Below, in pieces: positions 17,640 through 27,885 of a DNA stretch of 64,000 nt (its first letter is position 1; the number at the start of each line of letters is the position of its first letter). The stretch is from Marisediminitalea alba. Lineage in GTDB: Bacteria > Pseudomonadota > Gammaproteobacteria > Enterobacterales > Alteromonadaceae. The DNA is taken from NCBI RefSeq assembly GCF_002993365.1, contig NZ_PVNP01000013.1:62001-126000 (forward strand), read 5' to 3'. The translations under genes and the position numbers were made by a program. The notes under the pieces are model-generated. The model was not told where the DNA came from, did not search any database, and worked only from the letters and a program-made list of their open reading frames with translations.

Positions 17640-19238
17640 TTAGTGACGGAAGTGACGCATGCCGGTAAACACCATGGCAATGCCGTGCTCGTCTGCCGCG
17701 GCGATAACTTCATCGTCACGCATAGAGCCACCCGGTTGGATAACGGCTTTAATGCCAGCCGCTGCGGCGGCATCAATGCCGTCGCGGAACGGGAAGAACG
17801 CGTCAGAAGCCATGACTGAGCCAGCCACTTCCAGATCTTCATCCGCCGCTTTAATGCCGGCAATCTTGGCTGAATACACGCGGCTCATCTGGCCAGCGCC
17901 CACACCAATGGTCATGCTGTCTTTACAGTAAACAATGGCGTTAGATTTAACGTACTTGGCCACTTTCCAGCAGAACATCAGGTCACGCAGTTGTGCTTCG
18001 GTGGGTTGTACCTTAGTCACTACTTTCAGGTCTTCCATATCAACCATGCCAAAGTCACGTTCCTGGATCAGCAGGCCGCCGTTAACCCGTTTAAAGTCGT
18101 ACCCTTCAGTTAACTGGCCAGCCCAGTCACCGCAAACCAGCAGGCGTACGTTTTTCTTGGTGGCCACAATCTCAGTCGCAGCTTGCGATACCGATGGCGC
18201 GATGATCACTTCAACAAACTGACGGTCGATAATGGCCTGCGCGGTGGTAGCATCCAGCTCGCGGTTAAACGCGATAATGCCGCCAAACGCAGAGGTTGGG
18301 TCGGTTTTAAAAGCGCGGTCATAGGCTTCAAGAATATTTTCACCCAGTGCCACACCACACGGGTTAGCGTGTTTAACGATAACGCAGGCGGGTTCGTCGA
18401 ACTCTTTCACACATTCTAAAGCGGCGTCGGTGTCGGCGATGTTGTTGAATGACAGCTCTTTACCATTTAATTGCGTAGCGGTAGCAACCGAAGCTTCCTG
18501 AATATCGTTTTCAACATAAAAGGCGGCAGACTGGTGGCTGTTTTCGCCGTAGCGCAGATCCTGCTTTTTGCTGACCTGAATATTGTAGGTCCGCGGGAAT
18601 TCGCTGTGCTCGTGCTCGCAGTCGTCAGCACAGTCGGTTGAGTCGAGACGTGCGCCGAAGTAGTTAGCAATCATGCCGTCGTATTCGGCCGTGTGCTCGA
18701 ATGCCTTGATAGCTAAATCGAAGCGGGTGCTGTAGGTCAGTGAGCCTTCGTTGCTCTGCATTTCGCTAAGTACGCGTGGGTAATCAGCCGCATTCACCAC
18801 GATAGTGACATCTTTGTGGTTTTTCGCTGCAGCACGCACCATCGTTGGTCCGCCGATATCGATATTCTCGATAGCGTCTTCTAAGGTGCAGTCTTCTTTT
18901 GCCACAGTGGCCGCAAAGGGATACAGGTTAACCGCCACTAAATCGATAGGGCCAATGTTATTTTCTGCCATCACCGCTTCGTCGGTACCACGACGGGCTA
19001 AGATGCCACCATGAATTTTAGGGTGTAAGGTTTTCACCCGGCCGTCCATAATCTCTGGGTGTCCTGTGTAGTTTGACACTTCAATAACGGGCAGCCCCTT
19101 GTCAGCGAGTAGCTTGGCGGTGCCACCTGTCGACAGCAGCTCAACGCCTGCTTCGTGCAGTGCAGTCGCGAACTCAACAATGCCGGTTTTGTCTGAAACG
19201 CTTAACAGGGCTCGTTTGATAGGTTTTGGTGTTTCCAT
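17640..19238 (-). CDS. purH: Bifunctional AICAR formyltransferase / IMP cyclohydrolase
   Basis: A 532-residue enzyme for the last two steps of IMP synthesis. The start [20 protein letters not shown] at 19238 gives the family length; 11 further upstream codons are unlikely to be used. The N-terminal MGS-like cyclohydrolase domain (about 8-150) has [14 protein letters not shown] and [14 protein letters not shown]. The C-terminal AICARFT domain contains [26 protein letters not shown] and the terminal [11 protein letters not shown]. Clear normal copy. It is upstream of the methyltransferase gene (157 bases) and purD. Confidence 0.98.
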   Translation of the reverse strand: METPKPIKRALLSVSDKTGIVEFATALHEAGVELLSTGGTAKLLADKGLPVIEVSNYTGHPEIMDGRVKTLHPKIHGGILARRGTDEAVMAENNIGPIDLVAVNLYPFAATVAKEDCTLEDAIENIDIGGPTMVRAAAKNHKDVTIVVNAADYPRVLSEMQSNEGSLTYSTRFDLAIKAFEHTAEYDGMIANYFGARLDSTDCADDCEHEHSEFPRTYNIQVSKKQDLRYGENSHQSAAFYVENDIQEASVATATQLNGKELSFNNIADTDAALECVKEFDEPACVIVKHANPCGVALGENILEAYDRAFKTDPTSAFGGIIAFNRELDATTAQAIIDRQFVEVIIAPSVSQAATEIVATKKNVRLLVCGDWAGQLTEGYDFKRVNGGLLIQERDFGMVDMEDLKVVTKVQPTEAQLRDLMFCWKVAKYVKSNAIVYCKDSMTIGVGAGQMSRVYSAKIAGIKAADEDLEVAGSVMASDAFFPFRDGIDAAAAAGIKAVIQPGGSMRDDEVIAAADEHGIAMVFTGMRHFRH

Positions 19239-19337
19239 AGTGGTATTTTGCTTCGATGAGGTTAATAACAATGGTGTGGGTGTCCGGAGTGTCTCTATTT
19301 TATCCGCCGTTGCCTCCGGAACCAGACAGGGCGGTTA

Positions 19338-19366
19338 AAACAAAAAGAGCACCGAAAGGTGCTCTT
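19338..19366 (-). terminator. Intrinsic terminator of dusB-fis
   Basis: Minus-strand stem AAGAGCACC / GGTGCTCTT (19366-19345) with loop TTTC, followed by TTTTGTTTT. It lies 23 bases after the fis stop. Confidence 0.88.
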
Positions 19367-19388
19367 ATGTGGGCCAGGCCCGCAGGGC

Positions 19389-19682
19389 TTAGTTCATGCC
19401 ATACTGCTTTAATTTTTTGCGCAGTGTGCCACGGTTGATGCCCATCATGATTGCTGCGCGGGTTTGGTTGCCGCGAGTGAAAGTCATAACTTCTTCCAGT
19501 AAAGGCGCTTCAACTTCGGCCAGTACCATTTCGTACAGGTTGTCGATGTTGGTGTTGTCCAGCTGCTTCAGGTACTTGTTGACTGCTTGCTTAACAGAGT
19601 CACGCAGTGGTTTTTGTGCCTGAGTTTGTGACGGAGTAGTTACAGTAGTTGTAAAAGGAGAAGTTACATTTTGATCGAACAT
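19389..19682 (-). CDS. fis: Nucleoid protein and growth-phase regulator Fis
   Basis: A 97-residue DNA-bending protein (98 in E. coli). The C-terminal helix-turn-helix [20 protein letters not shown] is essentially invariant in gammaproteobacteria. The N-terminal arm (about 1-25) is divergent and Gln/Thr-rich. It forms a homodimer and activates rRNA promoters and shapes the nucleoid. It follows dusB by 30 bases in the conserved dusB-fis operon and ends with a strong terminator. Confidence 0.98.
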   Translation of the reverse strand: MFDQNVTSPFTTTVTTPSQTQAQKPLRDSVKQAVNKYLKQLDNTNIDNLYEMVLAEVEAPLLEEVMTFTRGNQTRAAIMMGINRGTLRKKLKQYGMN

Positions 19683-19712
19683 AATACTTTCTTGCTCTTT
19701 TGTTAATCAGTC

Positions 19713-20714
19713 TTAAGCTGCCGGTGAGATCTGTCGGGCCTCGCCATCAGGCAGCACGTTGTTAAAGTAGTGGTCAATGGCCTGCAGTTGCTCTTCGGCA
19801 GACTCCAGCGCATTAAACACTTTACGGAACTGACGATCCTTATCATGCTCCATCAAATACCAACCCACATGTTTGCGGGCAATACGAACACCGTTTTGTG
19901 CGCCATAAAAGGCGTGAACCGCTGTTACGTGTTCTTTAAGCACCGAATGTTGTTCCATTAATGATGGTGGGGCCAGCCGTTCGCCGGTATTCAGAAAGTG
20001 GGAGACTTCTCTGAATATCCACGGATTGCCCTGGGCACCGCGGCCAATCATTAATGCATCAGCTTCAGTATACTCAAGCACTTCCCTGGCTTTTTCTGGT
20101 GAAGTTATATCACCATTGGCAACTACCGGAATCGACACCGCCTGCTTAATACTGCGGATAGTGTCGTACTCGGCAAAACCTTTGTACATACAGGCACGGG
20201 TTCGACCATGAACGGCCAGTGACTGGATGCCATTTTCCTGTGCAATGCGGGCAATCTCTACCCCATTGCGGTTGTCCGTGTCCCACCCTGTACGGATCTT
20301 CAGGGTAACGGGAACTGACACAGCGTCTACTACCGACCGAACAATAGATTCCACCAAATCCGGATATTGCAGTAGTGCTGAACCTGCCAGCTTTTTATTT
20401 ACTTTCTTGGCAGGGCAACCCATATTGATATCAATAATCTGGGCGCCGTTGGCAACATTAAATTTTGCTGCTTCTGCCATTAAGTCGGGATCGGCTCCGG
20501 CTATTTGCACAGAACGAATTCCTGACTCCCCGCTGTGATCCATGCGCTGCATGGATTTCGCTGTATTCCATACCCTTGGATTACTGCTCAGCATTTCCGA
20601 CACAACCAAACCTGCTCCAAGACGACGACAGAGTTGTCTGAAGGGCCTGTCTGTTACACCAGCCATAGGTGCTAACATTAGGTTGTTATCAAGTGTATAA
20701 GTTCCAATTCGCAT
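19713..20714 (-). CDS. dusB: tRNA-dihydrouridine synthase DusB
   Basis: A 333-residue FMN enzyme reducing uridine in the tRNA D-loop. The start MRIGTYTLDNNLMLAPMAGV at 20714 matches the family; the frame is open 25 codons further up but that extension is not conserved-looking. Features are APMAGVTDRPFR (FMN phosphate side), NMGCPAKKVNKK with the catalytic Cys, VKIRTGWD-type segment LKIRTGWD, VHGRTRACMYKG and GRGAQGNPWIF. First gene of the dusB-fis operon. The 119-base spacer to prmA should contain the fis promoter region. Confidence 0.96.
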   Translation of the reverse strand: MRIGTYTLDNNLMLAPMAGVTDRPFRQLCRRLGAGLVVSEMLSSNPRVWNTAKSMQRMDHSGESGIRSVQIAGADPDLMAEAAKFNVANGAQIIDINMGCPAKKVNKKLAGSALLQYPDLVESIVRSVVDAVSVPVTLKIRTGWDTDNRNGVEIARIAQENGIQSLAVHGRTRACMYKGFAEYDTIRSIKQAVSIPVVANGDITSPEKAREVLEYTEADALMIGRGAQGNPWIFREVSHFLNTGERLAPPSLMEQHSVLKEHVTAVHAFYGAQNGVRIARKHVGWYLMEHDKDRQFRKVFNALESAEEQLQAIDHYFNNVLPDGEARQISPAA

Positions 20715-20908
20715 AAAAAACAACCTAACTTTGCGTAGAAAATAACCACCTGTCTGAAACGGGGCGCTAAGTGTACGTGTTTTCCGCAATCTTGAAAAGG
20801 CTAAAAATTACACAAAATTTGCCTGTTCACTCTTGACAAAGAGATTTCGTTTTTATGTCAGAGCGGTGACACTGACAATTAAGACAGGTCAACCAGTTTT
20901 GTCGATAA

Positions 20909-21790
20909 TTAACCGTGCCGACGGCCTGAAACGCGTGCCCATTCTTCATCTATAACACTGGTATCGAGGATGATATCGCGGGCGTAAGCCTGTTCAATTC
21001 GCTCTACCTGTTCGGCGAGAATGCCAGAAAGCACCAGTAAGCCACCTGTTTTACAGTAGCCGGTAATGACATCCTGTAACTCAAGCAGCGGCCCAGACAA
21101 AATATTGGCCATCACAATATCGGCTTTTAGCGTGGGTTGGTCTGCCGGCAAAAAGACCGTTAAGCGGTCGGCTACCTGATTGCGCTGGGCATTGTCCATG
21201 GAGGCCTGCAAAGCCTGCGGATCGATATCGATACCAATCACTTCTTTAGCGCCGAGTTTTAAGGCCGCGATAGCCAGAATTCCCGAGCCGCAACCAAAGT
21301 CGACCACGGTTTTTCCTGCTACATCGATCCCGTCGAGCCAACGCAAACATAAGGAAGTGGTAGGGTGAGTACCGGTACCAAATGCCAGGCCCGGATCGAG
21401 CATTACATTCACTGCATCGGGCTCCGGCACATCGCGCCAGCTCGGGCATATCCATAAGCGCTCGCCAAACTTCATCGGGTGGAAGTTATCCATCCATTCC
21501 CGCTCCCAGTCTTTGTCTTCCAGCGGCTCTAAGCGGTATTTAAAATCCTTGCCAAGCACTCTGGCTTTTTCGAGGCGCTTAATAATGGCCGGCATGTCGT
21601 CTGCGGCATCAAATAATCCAACAACCTGGGTATCCGGCCATAACATCACTTCACCTGGTTTGGGCTCATACATCGGGGTGTCTTTAGCGTCCACAAAGGT
21701 AACAGCCTGAGCGCCATTGGCACTCATCATGCCGCCAACTTGTTCAGCTAACTCGGCAGATGTATCGATTCGTAATTGTAACCAGGGCAT
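20909..21790 (-). CDS. prmA: Ribosomal protein L11 methyltransferase
   Basis: A 293-residue SAM enzyme that trimethylates L11. The ATG at 21790 is chosen because GAGGAT precedes it and [10 protein letters not shown] is the conserved start; the open frame runs 74 codons further up without support and overlaps the divergent amidase gene. The N-terminal substrate-recognition domain (1-55) is followed by the Rossmann domain with motif [26 protein letters not shown] and [12 protein letters not shown]. Normal length. It precedes dusB-fis on the same strand, a linkage common in gammaproteobacteria. Confidence 0.97.
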   Translation of the reverse strand: MPWLQLRIDTSAELAEQVGGMMSANGAQAVTFVDAKDTPMYEPKPGEVMLWPDTQVVGLFDAADDMPAIIKRLEKARVLGKDFKYRLEPLEDKDWEREWMDNFHPMKFGERLWICPSWRDVPEPDAVNVMLDPGLAFGTGTHPTTSLCLRWLDGIDVAGKTVVDFGCGSGILAIAALKLGAKEVIGIDIDPQALQASMDNAQRNQVADRLTVFLPADQPTLKADIVMANILSGPLLELQDVITGYCKTGGLLVLSGILAEQVERIEQAYARDIILDTSVIDEEWARVSGRRHG

Positions 21791-21952
21791 GGGATCCTCA
21801 GCGGTAGCACAGAAAACCGCAATTTTAACAGGGATGGTAAGAATTGGTATCGGCGATTGCACAGCATAGCGATCGTTGCGTTTTTCATTTATGGTAAATA
21901 AAAACGTTGTATTAGTAGTAATAAAGCGGAATAGTCCGCCCGGAGAGAAAAT

Positions 21953-23575
21953 ATGAAACAAAGACTGCTTAGCATTCTGCTCGTCTGTTTCGTTGTATCC
22001 TGTGCCACGCAACCCCAGCCCGTGGTCGACAATAAATGGTTGGATGCACCGGTGGCTGAGCAGGTAGCGGCGATGAAGCGCGGTGAGTTAACGGCCGAAG
22101 CGCTGGTGGCTGGTTATCTGGCCCGCATAGAATCGATCGATAAAAGCGGCCCGACGATAAACAGTATTTTGCTGCTTAACCCAAACGCTCTGGCAGAAGC
22201 CAAAACCAAAGATGCAGCGCTCGCCAGCGGTGAGGCAACCGGCCCGCTGCACGGCATTCCGGTATTACTCAAAGATAACATTGAAACCCGGGATATGCCC
22301 ACCACAGCAGGTTCACTGGCATTACTTAATAATGATACCCGGCGAGATTCGCCACTGGTGGCCAGTTTGCGTAACGCCGGGGCGATTATTCTGGGCAAAA
22401 CCAATTTGTCGGAATGGGCTAACTTTCGTTCAGAGGGGTCTATCAGCGGCTGGAGTGCGGTTGGCGGGCTCACTCGTAATCCTCACGTGCTTTCCCGCAC
22501 CGCTTGTGGTTCTTCTTCAGGCTCCGGTGCGGCTGTAGCGGCTGGTCTGGCATCCCTTGCAGTCGGTACCGAAACCAACGGCTCAATTATTTGTCCGTCT
22601 TCAATGAACGGTATTGTAGGGTTTAAACCCACAGTAGGTTTGATCCCACGCACGCATATTGTGCCCATTTCCGTGACCCAGGATACCGCTGGCCCCATGG
22701 CTCGCTCAGTAGCTGATGCGGCGCTGATGGCCTCAGTGATGGCTGGCCAGGACGAACAGGACGATGCCACTCAGGCAGAAGCTCGACCAGAAGCCAGTGC
22801 GCTTGCGGCGGTTAACGGTAATATTCAGGGTCTTAAGATTGGCGTTATGCGTTATCGGCAGGGCAACAATCCGGCTATTATTTCGGCGGTCGATGCGGCC
22901 GTGGAAACGTTAACTGCACTGGGTGCAAAGGTAGTTGAAATCGAGAGCCTTGAGCAGCCGGAGGATTTTTGGGCCAAATCTTACCTGGTATTACTGGCGG
23001 AATTTAAGACCACCTTAAATGAGTATTTGCTGTCATCGCCGGCTAATTTGCCGGTGGCTAATCTGGACGAACTGATTGGTTTTAACCGCACGTCAAAACG
23101 GGAAATGCAGTTATTTAATCAGTCTATCTTTGAGAAGTCCGCGGCCACCGAAGGCATGGCCGGTGAAGACTACCAACAGGCACTGGCACTTGTGCGCAGC
23201 GCAACCCGCGAGCAGGGGATCGACAAGTTATTAAACGAATACGATGTGGATGTGCTGGTTGGGCCGTCTAACAATCCGGCGTTCTTAATTGACGCCGTAT
23301 ATGGTGATAATGCGCCACAAGGTTATGTTGGGGTTGGCTATCTGGCAGCCATTGCCGGTTACCCGCATATTACTGTACCGCTAACTACAGTGAAGGAATT
23401 ACCGGTGGGATTAAGTGTAATTGGCGGACAATGGCAGGATGCACAGGTGCTTAACACTGGTCTGGCATTCGAACGAGCTAATCAGTTTATAGCGACACCT
23501 GCGTTTTTACCTAACCGGTTGCAGGCTGAATCGATGAACGGCATTCAGTCACCTTATCAGCCGCCGGCCCAATAA
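21953..23575 (+). CDS. Lipoprotein amidase (amidase signature family)
   Basis: A 540-residue amidase with an N-terminal lipoprotein-type signal: hydrophobic stretch then VVSC with Cys17 as the lipidation site. The Ser-cisSer-Lys triad is visible as Lys107 (PVLLKDNIE), Ser187 ([13 protein letters not shown]) and Ser211 (GTETNGSI). Such enzymes hydrolyse amides; the true substrate of this exported group is not known. It is preceded by GGAGAGAAA. Divergent from prmA, with 162 bases between the two starts. A bidirectional terminator follows. Confidence 0.9.
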   Translation: MKQRLLSILLVCFVVSCATQPQPVVDNKWLDAPVAEQVAAMKRGELTAEALVAGYLARIESIDKSGPTINSILLLNPNALAEAKTKDAALASGEATGPLHGIPVLLKDNIETRDMPTTAGSLALLNNDTRRDSPLVASLRNAGAIILGKTNLSEWANFRSEGSISGWSAVGGLTRNPHVLSRTACGSSSGSGAAVAAGLASLAVGTETNGSIICPSSMNGIVGFKPTVGLIPRTHIVPISVTQDTAGPMARSVADAALMASVMAGQDEQDDATQAEARPEASALAAVNGNIQGLKIGVMRYRQGNNPAIISAVDAAVETLTALGAKVVEIESLEQPEDFWAKSYLVLLAEFKTTLNEYLLSSPANLPVANLDELIGFNRTSKREMQLFNQSIFEKSAATEGMAGEDYQQALALVRSATREQGIDKLLNEYDVDVLVGPSNNPAFLIDAVYGDNAPQGYVGVGYLAAIAGYPHITVPLTTVKELPVGLSVIGGQWQDAQVLNTGLAFERANQFIATPAFLPNRLQAESMNGIQSPYQPPAQ

Positions 23576-23580
23576 TGAAA

Positions 23581-23612
23581 AAGGCGACGTCACTTTGGGT
23601 AACGTCGCCTTC
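23581..23612. terminator. Bidirectional terminator between amidase and HiPIP genes
   Basis: Stem GGCGACGT (23583-23590) / ACGTCGCC (23602-23609) separates two convergent genes. A TTCTT tract follows on the plus strand and TTTTTC on the minus strand. Confidence 0.75.
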
Positions 23613-23633
23613 TTAAAACTTTTTGTTCTGCGT

Positions 23634-23927
23634 TTAGCCAGGCTTTTTCACCCACGCACTACACCAGCCTTTGCTGTTAACCAGTTTGCCGGGGAAGATG
23701 GCGCAAGGACGCCATTCCTGACCCGCTTCGCCCTGAATGTACATACAATTTGAGCAACTTGAGCCTTCGGTTGTAGATTTGTGAACGTACTTAAGTGCTT
23801 TAGCGGTTGCGTCGTCTTCACTGAGCTGCTCCTGAGCATTCGCACGCAAGGCAACACCGCCTAAAGTCATGCCAATGAGCGTGGTTCCGGAAAGTTTCAG
23901 AAAGTCACGACGATTGACTGATTTCAT
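23634..23927 (-). CDS. High-potential iron-sulfur protein (HiPIP)
   Basis: A 97-residue periplasmic electron carrier. A Tat signal is present (NRRDFLKLSG, residues 5-14, then hydrophobic core to AQA-type cleavage at about 30). Four cluster cysteines fit the HiPIP spacing: Cys58 and Cys61 (SSCSNCMY), Cys75 (EWRPCAIFPG) and Cys89 (GWCSAW). The family binds one 4Fe-4S cluster working in the +2/+3 state and shuttles electrons in the periplasm. The upstream sequence has a possible Fur box. It is a single-gene unit on the minus strand. Confidence 0.95.
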   Translation of the reverse strand: MKSVNRRDFLKLSGTTLIGMTLGGVALRANAQEQLSEDDATAKALKYVHKSTTEGSSCSNCMYIQGEAGQEWRPCAIFPGKLVNSKGWCSAWVKKPG

Positions 23928-23949
23928 AATATTACTCCAAAAAAGTTAA

Positions 23950-23968
23950 CGAGAATGATTCTTTTTTA
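23950..23968 (-). promoter_or_regulatory. Possible Fur box upstream of HiPIP gene
   Basis: GAGAATGATTCTTTTTTAC agrees with the 19-bp Fur consensus at about 12 positions, best in the first half (GAxAATGAT). It lies 23 bases upstream of the HiPIP start. Iron control of an Fe-S protein is plausible, but the second half is weak. Confidence 0.35.
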
Positions 23969-23985
23969 CTTGGGGCCTAAACCAC

Positions 23986-24010
23986 AAAAACCTGCCGAGG
24001 CAGGTTTTTT
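23986..24010 (-). terminator. Terminator downstream of the flavin reductase gene
   Basis: Stem CCTGCC / GGCAGG around 23991-24004 flanked by A-run and T-run, so it can work in both directions. On the minus strand it lies about 70 bases after the flavin reductase stop. Confidence 0.75.
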
Positions 24011-24081
24011 GAAAAGCGCACAAATTTATTAGCTTATACTTATACAGGTTAAAAAAAGATCTACAACTAAAACCCTGTTTT

Positions 24082-24735
24082 CTATTGATCTGCATTAAAA
24101 AATTCAATCACCGTTGGCGGATTATCTGGCTTTGCGTAGGCCATTTTTGCCATTGGCTGCGCCCGATGATAGGTATCCAGACCGGTAATGGCAGCCAGGT
24201 CGAGCGTAGCTATGTTCAGGGTGCCGTCTTCCGTGATAACACCTGGGTCGACCTGCACCAGCTGGATCCGGCCGATGACTAACTCAGTGTTATTGGCCTG
24301 AATAGACAATATGTCCTCCAGCTTGAGCGCAATGCGCAGTGGACTCTCGGCTACAAAAGGGGCAGCAAAATCCTTCTCCCAGAGCGGCGTAAAGCCTGCT
24401 TCCTCAAATTCGCTGATCTCCGGGGCGTAGCGCGCGGAGGTTTGATGGCCATTAATATAGTGGCTAACCGGCAACGCATTGATGGTGAATAAACCCGTTT
24501 GTTTAATGTTGCCCAGGGTGTCGCGGGTGACCGTGTGCGGACGCATTATCATGCCCATCAGGGGCGGGTTGGCACCAATATGAATCACCGAGCTGATAAT
24601 AGCCAGGTTGGTATGCTGCTGCTCGTTACAGGTGCCAACCAGGTTCGCGCTTTTGTATCCAGACAAGCTGTTAATAAAATTAGCGCGGTAACGTTGTGCC
24701 ATGGCAGCAATACCGGCCGCATCTATCGTTTCCAT
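24082..24735 (-). CDS. Flavin reductase-like FMN-binding protein
   Basis: A 217-residue protein of the flavin reductase-like domain family (split-barrel FMN binding, DIM6/NTAB group). Conserved points are CNEQQHTNLAIISSVIHIGA, MIMRPHTVTRDTLGNIK and INALP. Such proteins reduce flavin or act as flavoprotein monooxygenase partners; the true role here is unknown. The start lies 3 bases after the stop of the upstream CPXCG gene, so they form a two-gene operon. Confidence 0.85.
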   Translation of the reverse strand: METIDAAGIAAMAQRYRANFINSLSGYKSANLVGTCNEQQHTNLAIISSVIHIGANPPLMGMIMRPHTVTRDTLGNIKQTGLFTINALPVSHYINGHQTSARYAPEISEFEEAGFTPLWEKDFAAPFVAESPLRIALKLEDILSIQANNTELVIGRIQLVQVDPGVITEDGTLNIATLDLAAITGLDTYHRAQPMAKMAYAKPDNPPTVIEFFNADQ

Positions 24736-24737
24736 TC

Positions 24738-24929
24738 TTATTCGTTCTCCATTTCGGCGCGGATATCGAGTTCGCCATTGCTATCGTAGATGGTGACCAG
24801 GATGGGCTGACAACAAATCTGGCAATCCACCACCTGGCTCTGGCCGATATCGTTAATTTCGTCGACTTCGATATCATTAATAGTCATGCAGTAGGGGCAC
24901 TCAAAGGTGCTGGCCTTGGTTAAACTCAT
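24738..24929 (-). CDS. CPXCG motif cysteine-rich protein
   Basis: A 63-residue protein with two Cys pairs, CPYC (about 11-14) and CQIC followed by CQP (about 36-40), as in the CPXCG (PF14255) family of small putative zinc-binding proteins. The tail is acidic. No known biochemical function. It heads the unit with the flavin reductase and is divergent from the HNH-like gene, with 82 bases between the starts. Confidence 0.88.
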   Translation of the reverse strand: MSLTKASTFECPYCMTINDIEVDEINDIGQSQVVDCQICCQPILVTIYDSNGELDIRAEMENE

Positions 24930-25011
24930 AGTGCTTTGCCTTGGTCGTTGTGCTTTCTTATTACGCTATACGTATAACCGGCACAGCTGGATTGAACAGG
25001 AGGACAGATAG

Positions 25012-25308
25012 TTGGTCAATCGGGTAAAGAAAGGGCGTTGTTGTTGCTGTGGACGATTCCACTGGCTGACCTTTCATCATTTGATTCCGCGCAAAATGCA
25101 TCGGCGCAATTACTTTAAGAAGCGCTACAGCAAAACTGAGCTGGCCGAAGGCATTATGGTGTGCCGCCAGTGCCATAATGGTATTCATCGCTTTTATGAC
25201 GAAATGACCCTGGCCAAAACCTTTTCAACGCTGGAGAGTCTTAACGCCGATCCCCGGTTAAGCGAGTATTTTGCCTGGGTGGCGCGGCAAAAAATTAAAC
25301 CTGGCTAA
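25012..25308 (+). CDS. HNH-like small nuclease family protein
   Basis: A 98-residue basic protein. The start is TTG at 25012, decided by a perfect AGGAGG ribosome site at 24998-25003 with 8-base spacing. It has a C-x-x-C pair early (CCCC at about 10-13), then FHHLIPRKMHRRN and CRQCHNGIHRF, which together form the H-N-H/zinc-finger arrangement of small HNH proteins. It probably binds or cuts nucleic acid; not demonstrated. The downstream FAN1-exonuclease gene starts 67 bases later, suggesting a common unit. Confidence 0.75.
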   Translation: MVNRVKKGRCCCCGRFHWLTFHHLIPRKMHRRNYFKKRYSKTELAEGIMVCRQCHNGIHRFYDEMTLAKTFSTLESLNADPRLSEYFAWVARQKIKPG

Positions 25309-25375
25309 TTGGTATGAGGTAGAAATTCCTATTAAATGCTGTATATTTATACATGTTATAGGTTCAGGATCTGCA

Positions 25376-27511
25376 ATGCGAAAAACTCTGCCAGAACGGT
25401 ATTATCTCGATCATTTTTATGAATTTTTGCAATTCTTCGAGGGCGCTAACCGGCCTTTAGTTGATGCTAAAACTGCGGCTTTTATTGAGGCTTTTCATGC
25501 ACTGGATAAAGATGATCAGTGTTTGATAGTGCGTGCCGCCAACCGCAAATATCCGGTAGTGGTGACCAAAACTTTTGACTACGCAGAAATTAACGCGCCC
25601 TTAGAGCGACTAACCCGGTTGCGAGAGGCGGGCTGGTTTACCAGTATCTGCCAGGGCGACAGTTATTCGCTGGGCCAGGCAATGACTAAAGCCGATCTAC
25701 TGATACTACTCAAAGACAATGGCTGTCAGGCAAGCTCAACCTTAGCCAAACAGGGGTTAATTGATGAACTCGCCGGTATCATGGCTCGTCAGCCACTGGC
25801 GGTAATGGATGAGCTTAATGAGCAGTATTTGCTGCGCGCGTATGATGCACCGCTCAGTTATTTATTGTTTTTGTACTTTGGTCATACCCGGGGCCGCCTC
25901 AATCAATTTTCCATGCGTGACCTTGGCGTTATGCGTACGCGGCAGGATGTCAGCCAACAGCTGGCACGATTTGAAGGGCAGGATGCTGCTCGTGGTGCAT
26001 TTTATTACGCCCGCCAGTTAACCGCTTTTAAGCAACTGAACGAAGAAGAAAAAGCGCATTTTAGTCTGAATACTGACATAACCGTGCATTGCCCAATAGG
26101 CCAGGATTACCGCGACCGGGTGTTATTCCAGATGGGGAATTACTGGCTGGCTAAAGACGCGCCAAAAGCCCTGGCGCTTTTGCAGCAGGCCGGCAGCGAT
26201 CAGGCGCAGGAAAAGTGGTTGCGCGAGAGTTATAAACTCGGCCATAAAGACGCGGTGCAACAAGCGCTCGAAGCCATTATTGATGACCCTGCATCGGATA
26301 CGTTACTGGCCTTCGCGGAAGACTTTTATGCCCGTAAGTTTGATCGCAAAAGAACCTCTACCCTTACTGACATGCTGCGCGATGCTACCCACGTAGTGCA
26401 ACTGGATGACATCCATAACCAATCTGTAGAACAAGGGGTAATCAGTTACTACCGCCGTCAGGGACTAGCCGCCTACCGCGCCGAAAACCAACCGTGGCGG
26501 ATGCTGTTCGGGTTATTGTTCTGGGATTGGTTATATGGTGAATGGGGGTTGGTGAGTGAGTTTGACCGGCGCCCGCAGGTCCTTCGCTACAATGATTTTT
26601 ACGACCGTTTTGGCAGTGACATAGAGCAACATCTTAATAAGTATTGCGCTAGTGCCGATACGCTGCACCGTTATTTGCTTAAACAAGCCAGTGCTCACTA
26701 TGGCAAAGTAAACAGCCTTTTTATGTGGCGGCAGGGTTTACCGGAAAGCCTCAAAATACTGCTTGAGTACTCCAGGATGGATAACCTCCGTCAGTTTCTG
26801 GTGCTTATGTGTAAAGATTACGCCAGTCTGCGCGATGGCTTTCCGGATATTCTGGTCGTCGATAATAACACCCTGCGGTTCGAGGAAATTAAAGCGCCGG
26901 GCGATCAGTTGCGACGCAATCAGCTGATCACCATACAGCATTTACGGCAGTGCGGGTTTGAAGTGGGGATCACCCAGGTGAGCTGGTATCACGACCCTAT
27001 GCAACCTTATGTTGTGGTGGATATCGAAACTACGGGCGGACAATCCGCCTATCATCGGATAACCGAAGTGGGCATGGTCAAGCTGATTGGCGGTGAAGAA
27101 GTCGCCCGCTGGCAGAGTCTGATAAATCCGCAGCGCCATATTCCTTCCAGAATTACCCAGTTAACCGGCATTAGCGATAACATGGTGGCCGAAGCGCCGA
27201 TATTTGCCGAAGTTGCCGAAGACATCGAGGCTTTTACTAAAGACTGTGTGTTTGTGGCTCATAACGTCAATTTTGACTACGGTTTTATCAAACAAGAGTT
27301 TGCCCGTCTCGAGCTGGACTTCAGACGACCTAAATTTTGTACTTGTGCACGAATGCGAAAAGCCTTTCCAGGGCTAAAGTCCTATGGGCTGGGCGCACTG
27401 TCTGCTCAATTTGATATCCGGTTAGAAAACCACCACCGAGCGTTGGATGATGCACAGGCTGCAGCTGAACTTTTACGTCTGATTCAAAGTAAAAAAAGCT
27501 GTGCTGATTAG
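25376..27511 (+). CDS. FAN1-type VRR nuclease fused to a DnaQ-like 3'-5' exonuclease
   Basis: A 711-residue protein from the ATG at 25376 (the frame is open 35 codons further up, overlapping the previous gene). N-terminal region (about 1-470) is helical, with a SAP-like segment (MTKADLLILLKDNGC) and FAN1-like TPR stretches. The VRR-NUC nuclease domain (about 480-545) has the catalytic pattern PD...E-x-K: GFPDILVVD and FEEIKAPGDQL. It runs straight into a DEDDh exonuclease (about 544-711): VVVDIETTGG, FVAHNVNFDYGF and HHRALDDAQ. This should be an interstrand-crosslink or branched-DNA repair enzyme with flap or nick cleavage and exonucleolytic trimming in one chain. Confidence 0.88.
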   Translation: MRKTLPERYYLDHFYEFLQFFEGANRPLVDAKTAAFIEAFHALDKDDQCLIVRAANRKYPVVVTKTFDYAEINAPLERLTRLREAGWFTSICQGDSYSLGQAMTKADLLILLKDNGCQASSTLAKQGLIDELAGIMARQPLAVMDELNEQYLLRAYDAPLSYLLFLYFGHTRGRLNQFSMRDLGVMRTRQDVSQQLARFEGQDAARGAFYYARQLTAFKQLNEEEKAHFSLNTDITVHCPIGQDYRDRVLFQMGNYWLAKDAPKALALLQQAGSDQAQEKWLRESYKLGHKDAVQQALEAIIDDPASDTLLAFAEDFYARKFDRKRTSTLTDMLRDATHVVQLDDIHNQSVEQGVISYYRRQGLAAYRAENQPWRMLFGLLFWDWLYGEWGLVSEFDRRPQVLRYNDFYDRFGSDIEQHLNKYCASADTLHRYLLKQASAHYGKVNSLFMWRQGLPESLKILLEYSRMDNLRQFLVLMCKDYASLRDGFPDILVVDNNTLRFEEIKAPGDQLRRNQLITIQHLRQCGFEVGITQVSWYHDPMQPYVVVDIETTGGQSAYHRITEVGMVKLIGGEEVARWQSLINPQRHIPSRITQLTGISDNMVAEAPIFAEVAEDIEAFTKDCVFVAHNVNFDYGFIKQEFARLELDFRRPKFCTCARMRKAFPGLKSYGLGALSAQFDIRLENHHRALDDAQAAAELLRLIQSKKSCAD

Positions 27512-27640
27512 CTAATAGGCAATAGATTTATATAAATAAACTAAAGTTTAATATAAATTATGATAAAATTTTTGATCTATTTTTAAATAAAACCCATAGT
27601 AGTAAGTACACTTTCTGAGTGTGTATGCGTTCTTGCTGTT

Positions 27641-27668
27641 TAGCCCACTTTATGTGGGCTTTTTTTTG
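27641..27668 (+). terminator. Intrinsic terminator downstream of the FAN1-exonuclease gene
   Basis: Stem AGCCCAC / GTGGGCT (27642-27660) with loop TTTAT and a run of seven T. It is 130 bases past the stop, in the 374-base gap 27512-27885. That gap is otherwise very A/T-rich with no gene I can support; a short RNA ending at this hairpin is possible. The DUF3718 promoter must lie in 27700-27870. Confidence 0.8.
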
Positions 27669-27885
27669 CTCGTATCACTGATTCACATCTTCTGGTTTCC
27701 TCACTATTTCTAAATGCTAAATTTTAGTCAAATTAACTAAATTGTGGTTTTTAGTATTTGTGAATAGATTGTCTCATTGTTTGGGGTATGTTTAAGTTAC
27801 TGTAATTTATAGGTTTAAAAAGTTGGCATCGTCGTTGCTCTAGCTTAAGTAACTCTCTCCCGTAAATAGTAAAAAGGAAAAAACG

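Noticed and set aside
21790..22012. A 74-codon N-terminal extension of prmA.
   Set aside because: PrmA starts at MPWLQLRID in the family, the ribosome site is at 21790, and the extension overlaps the divergent amidase gene.
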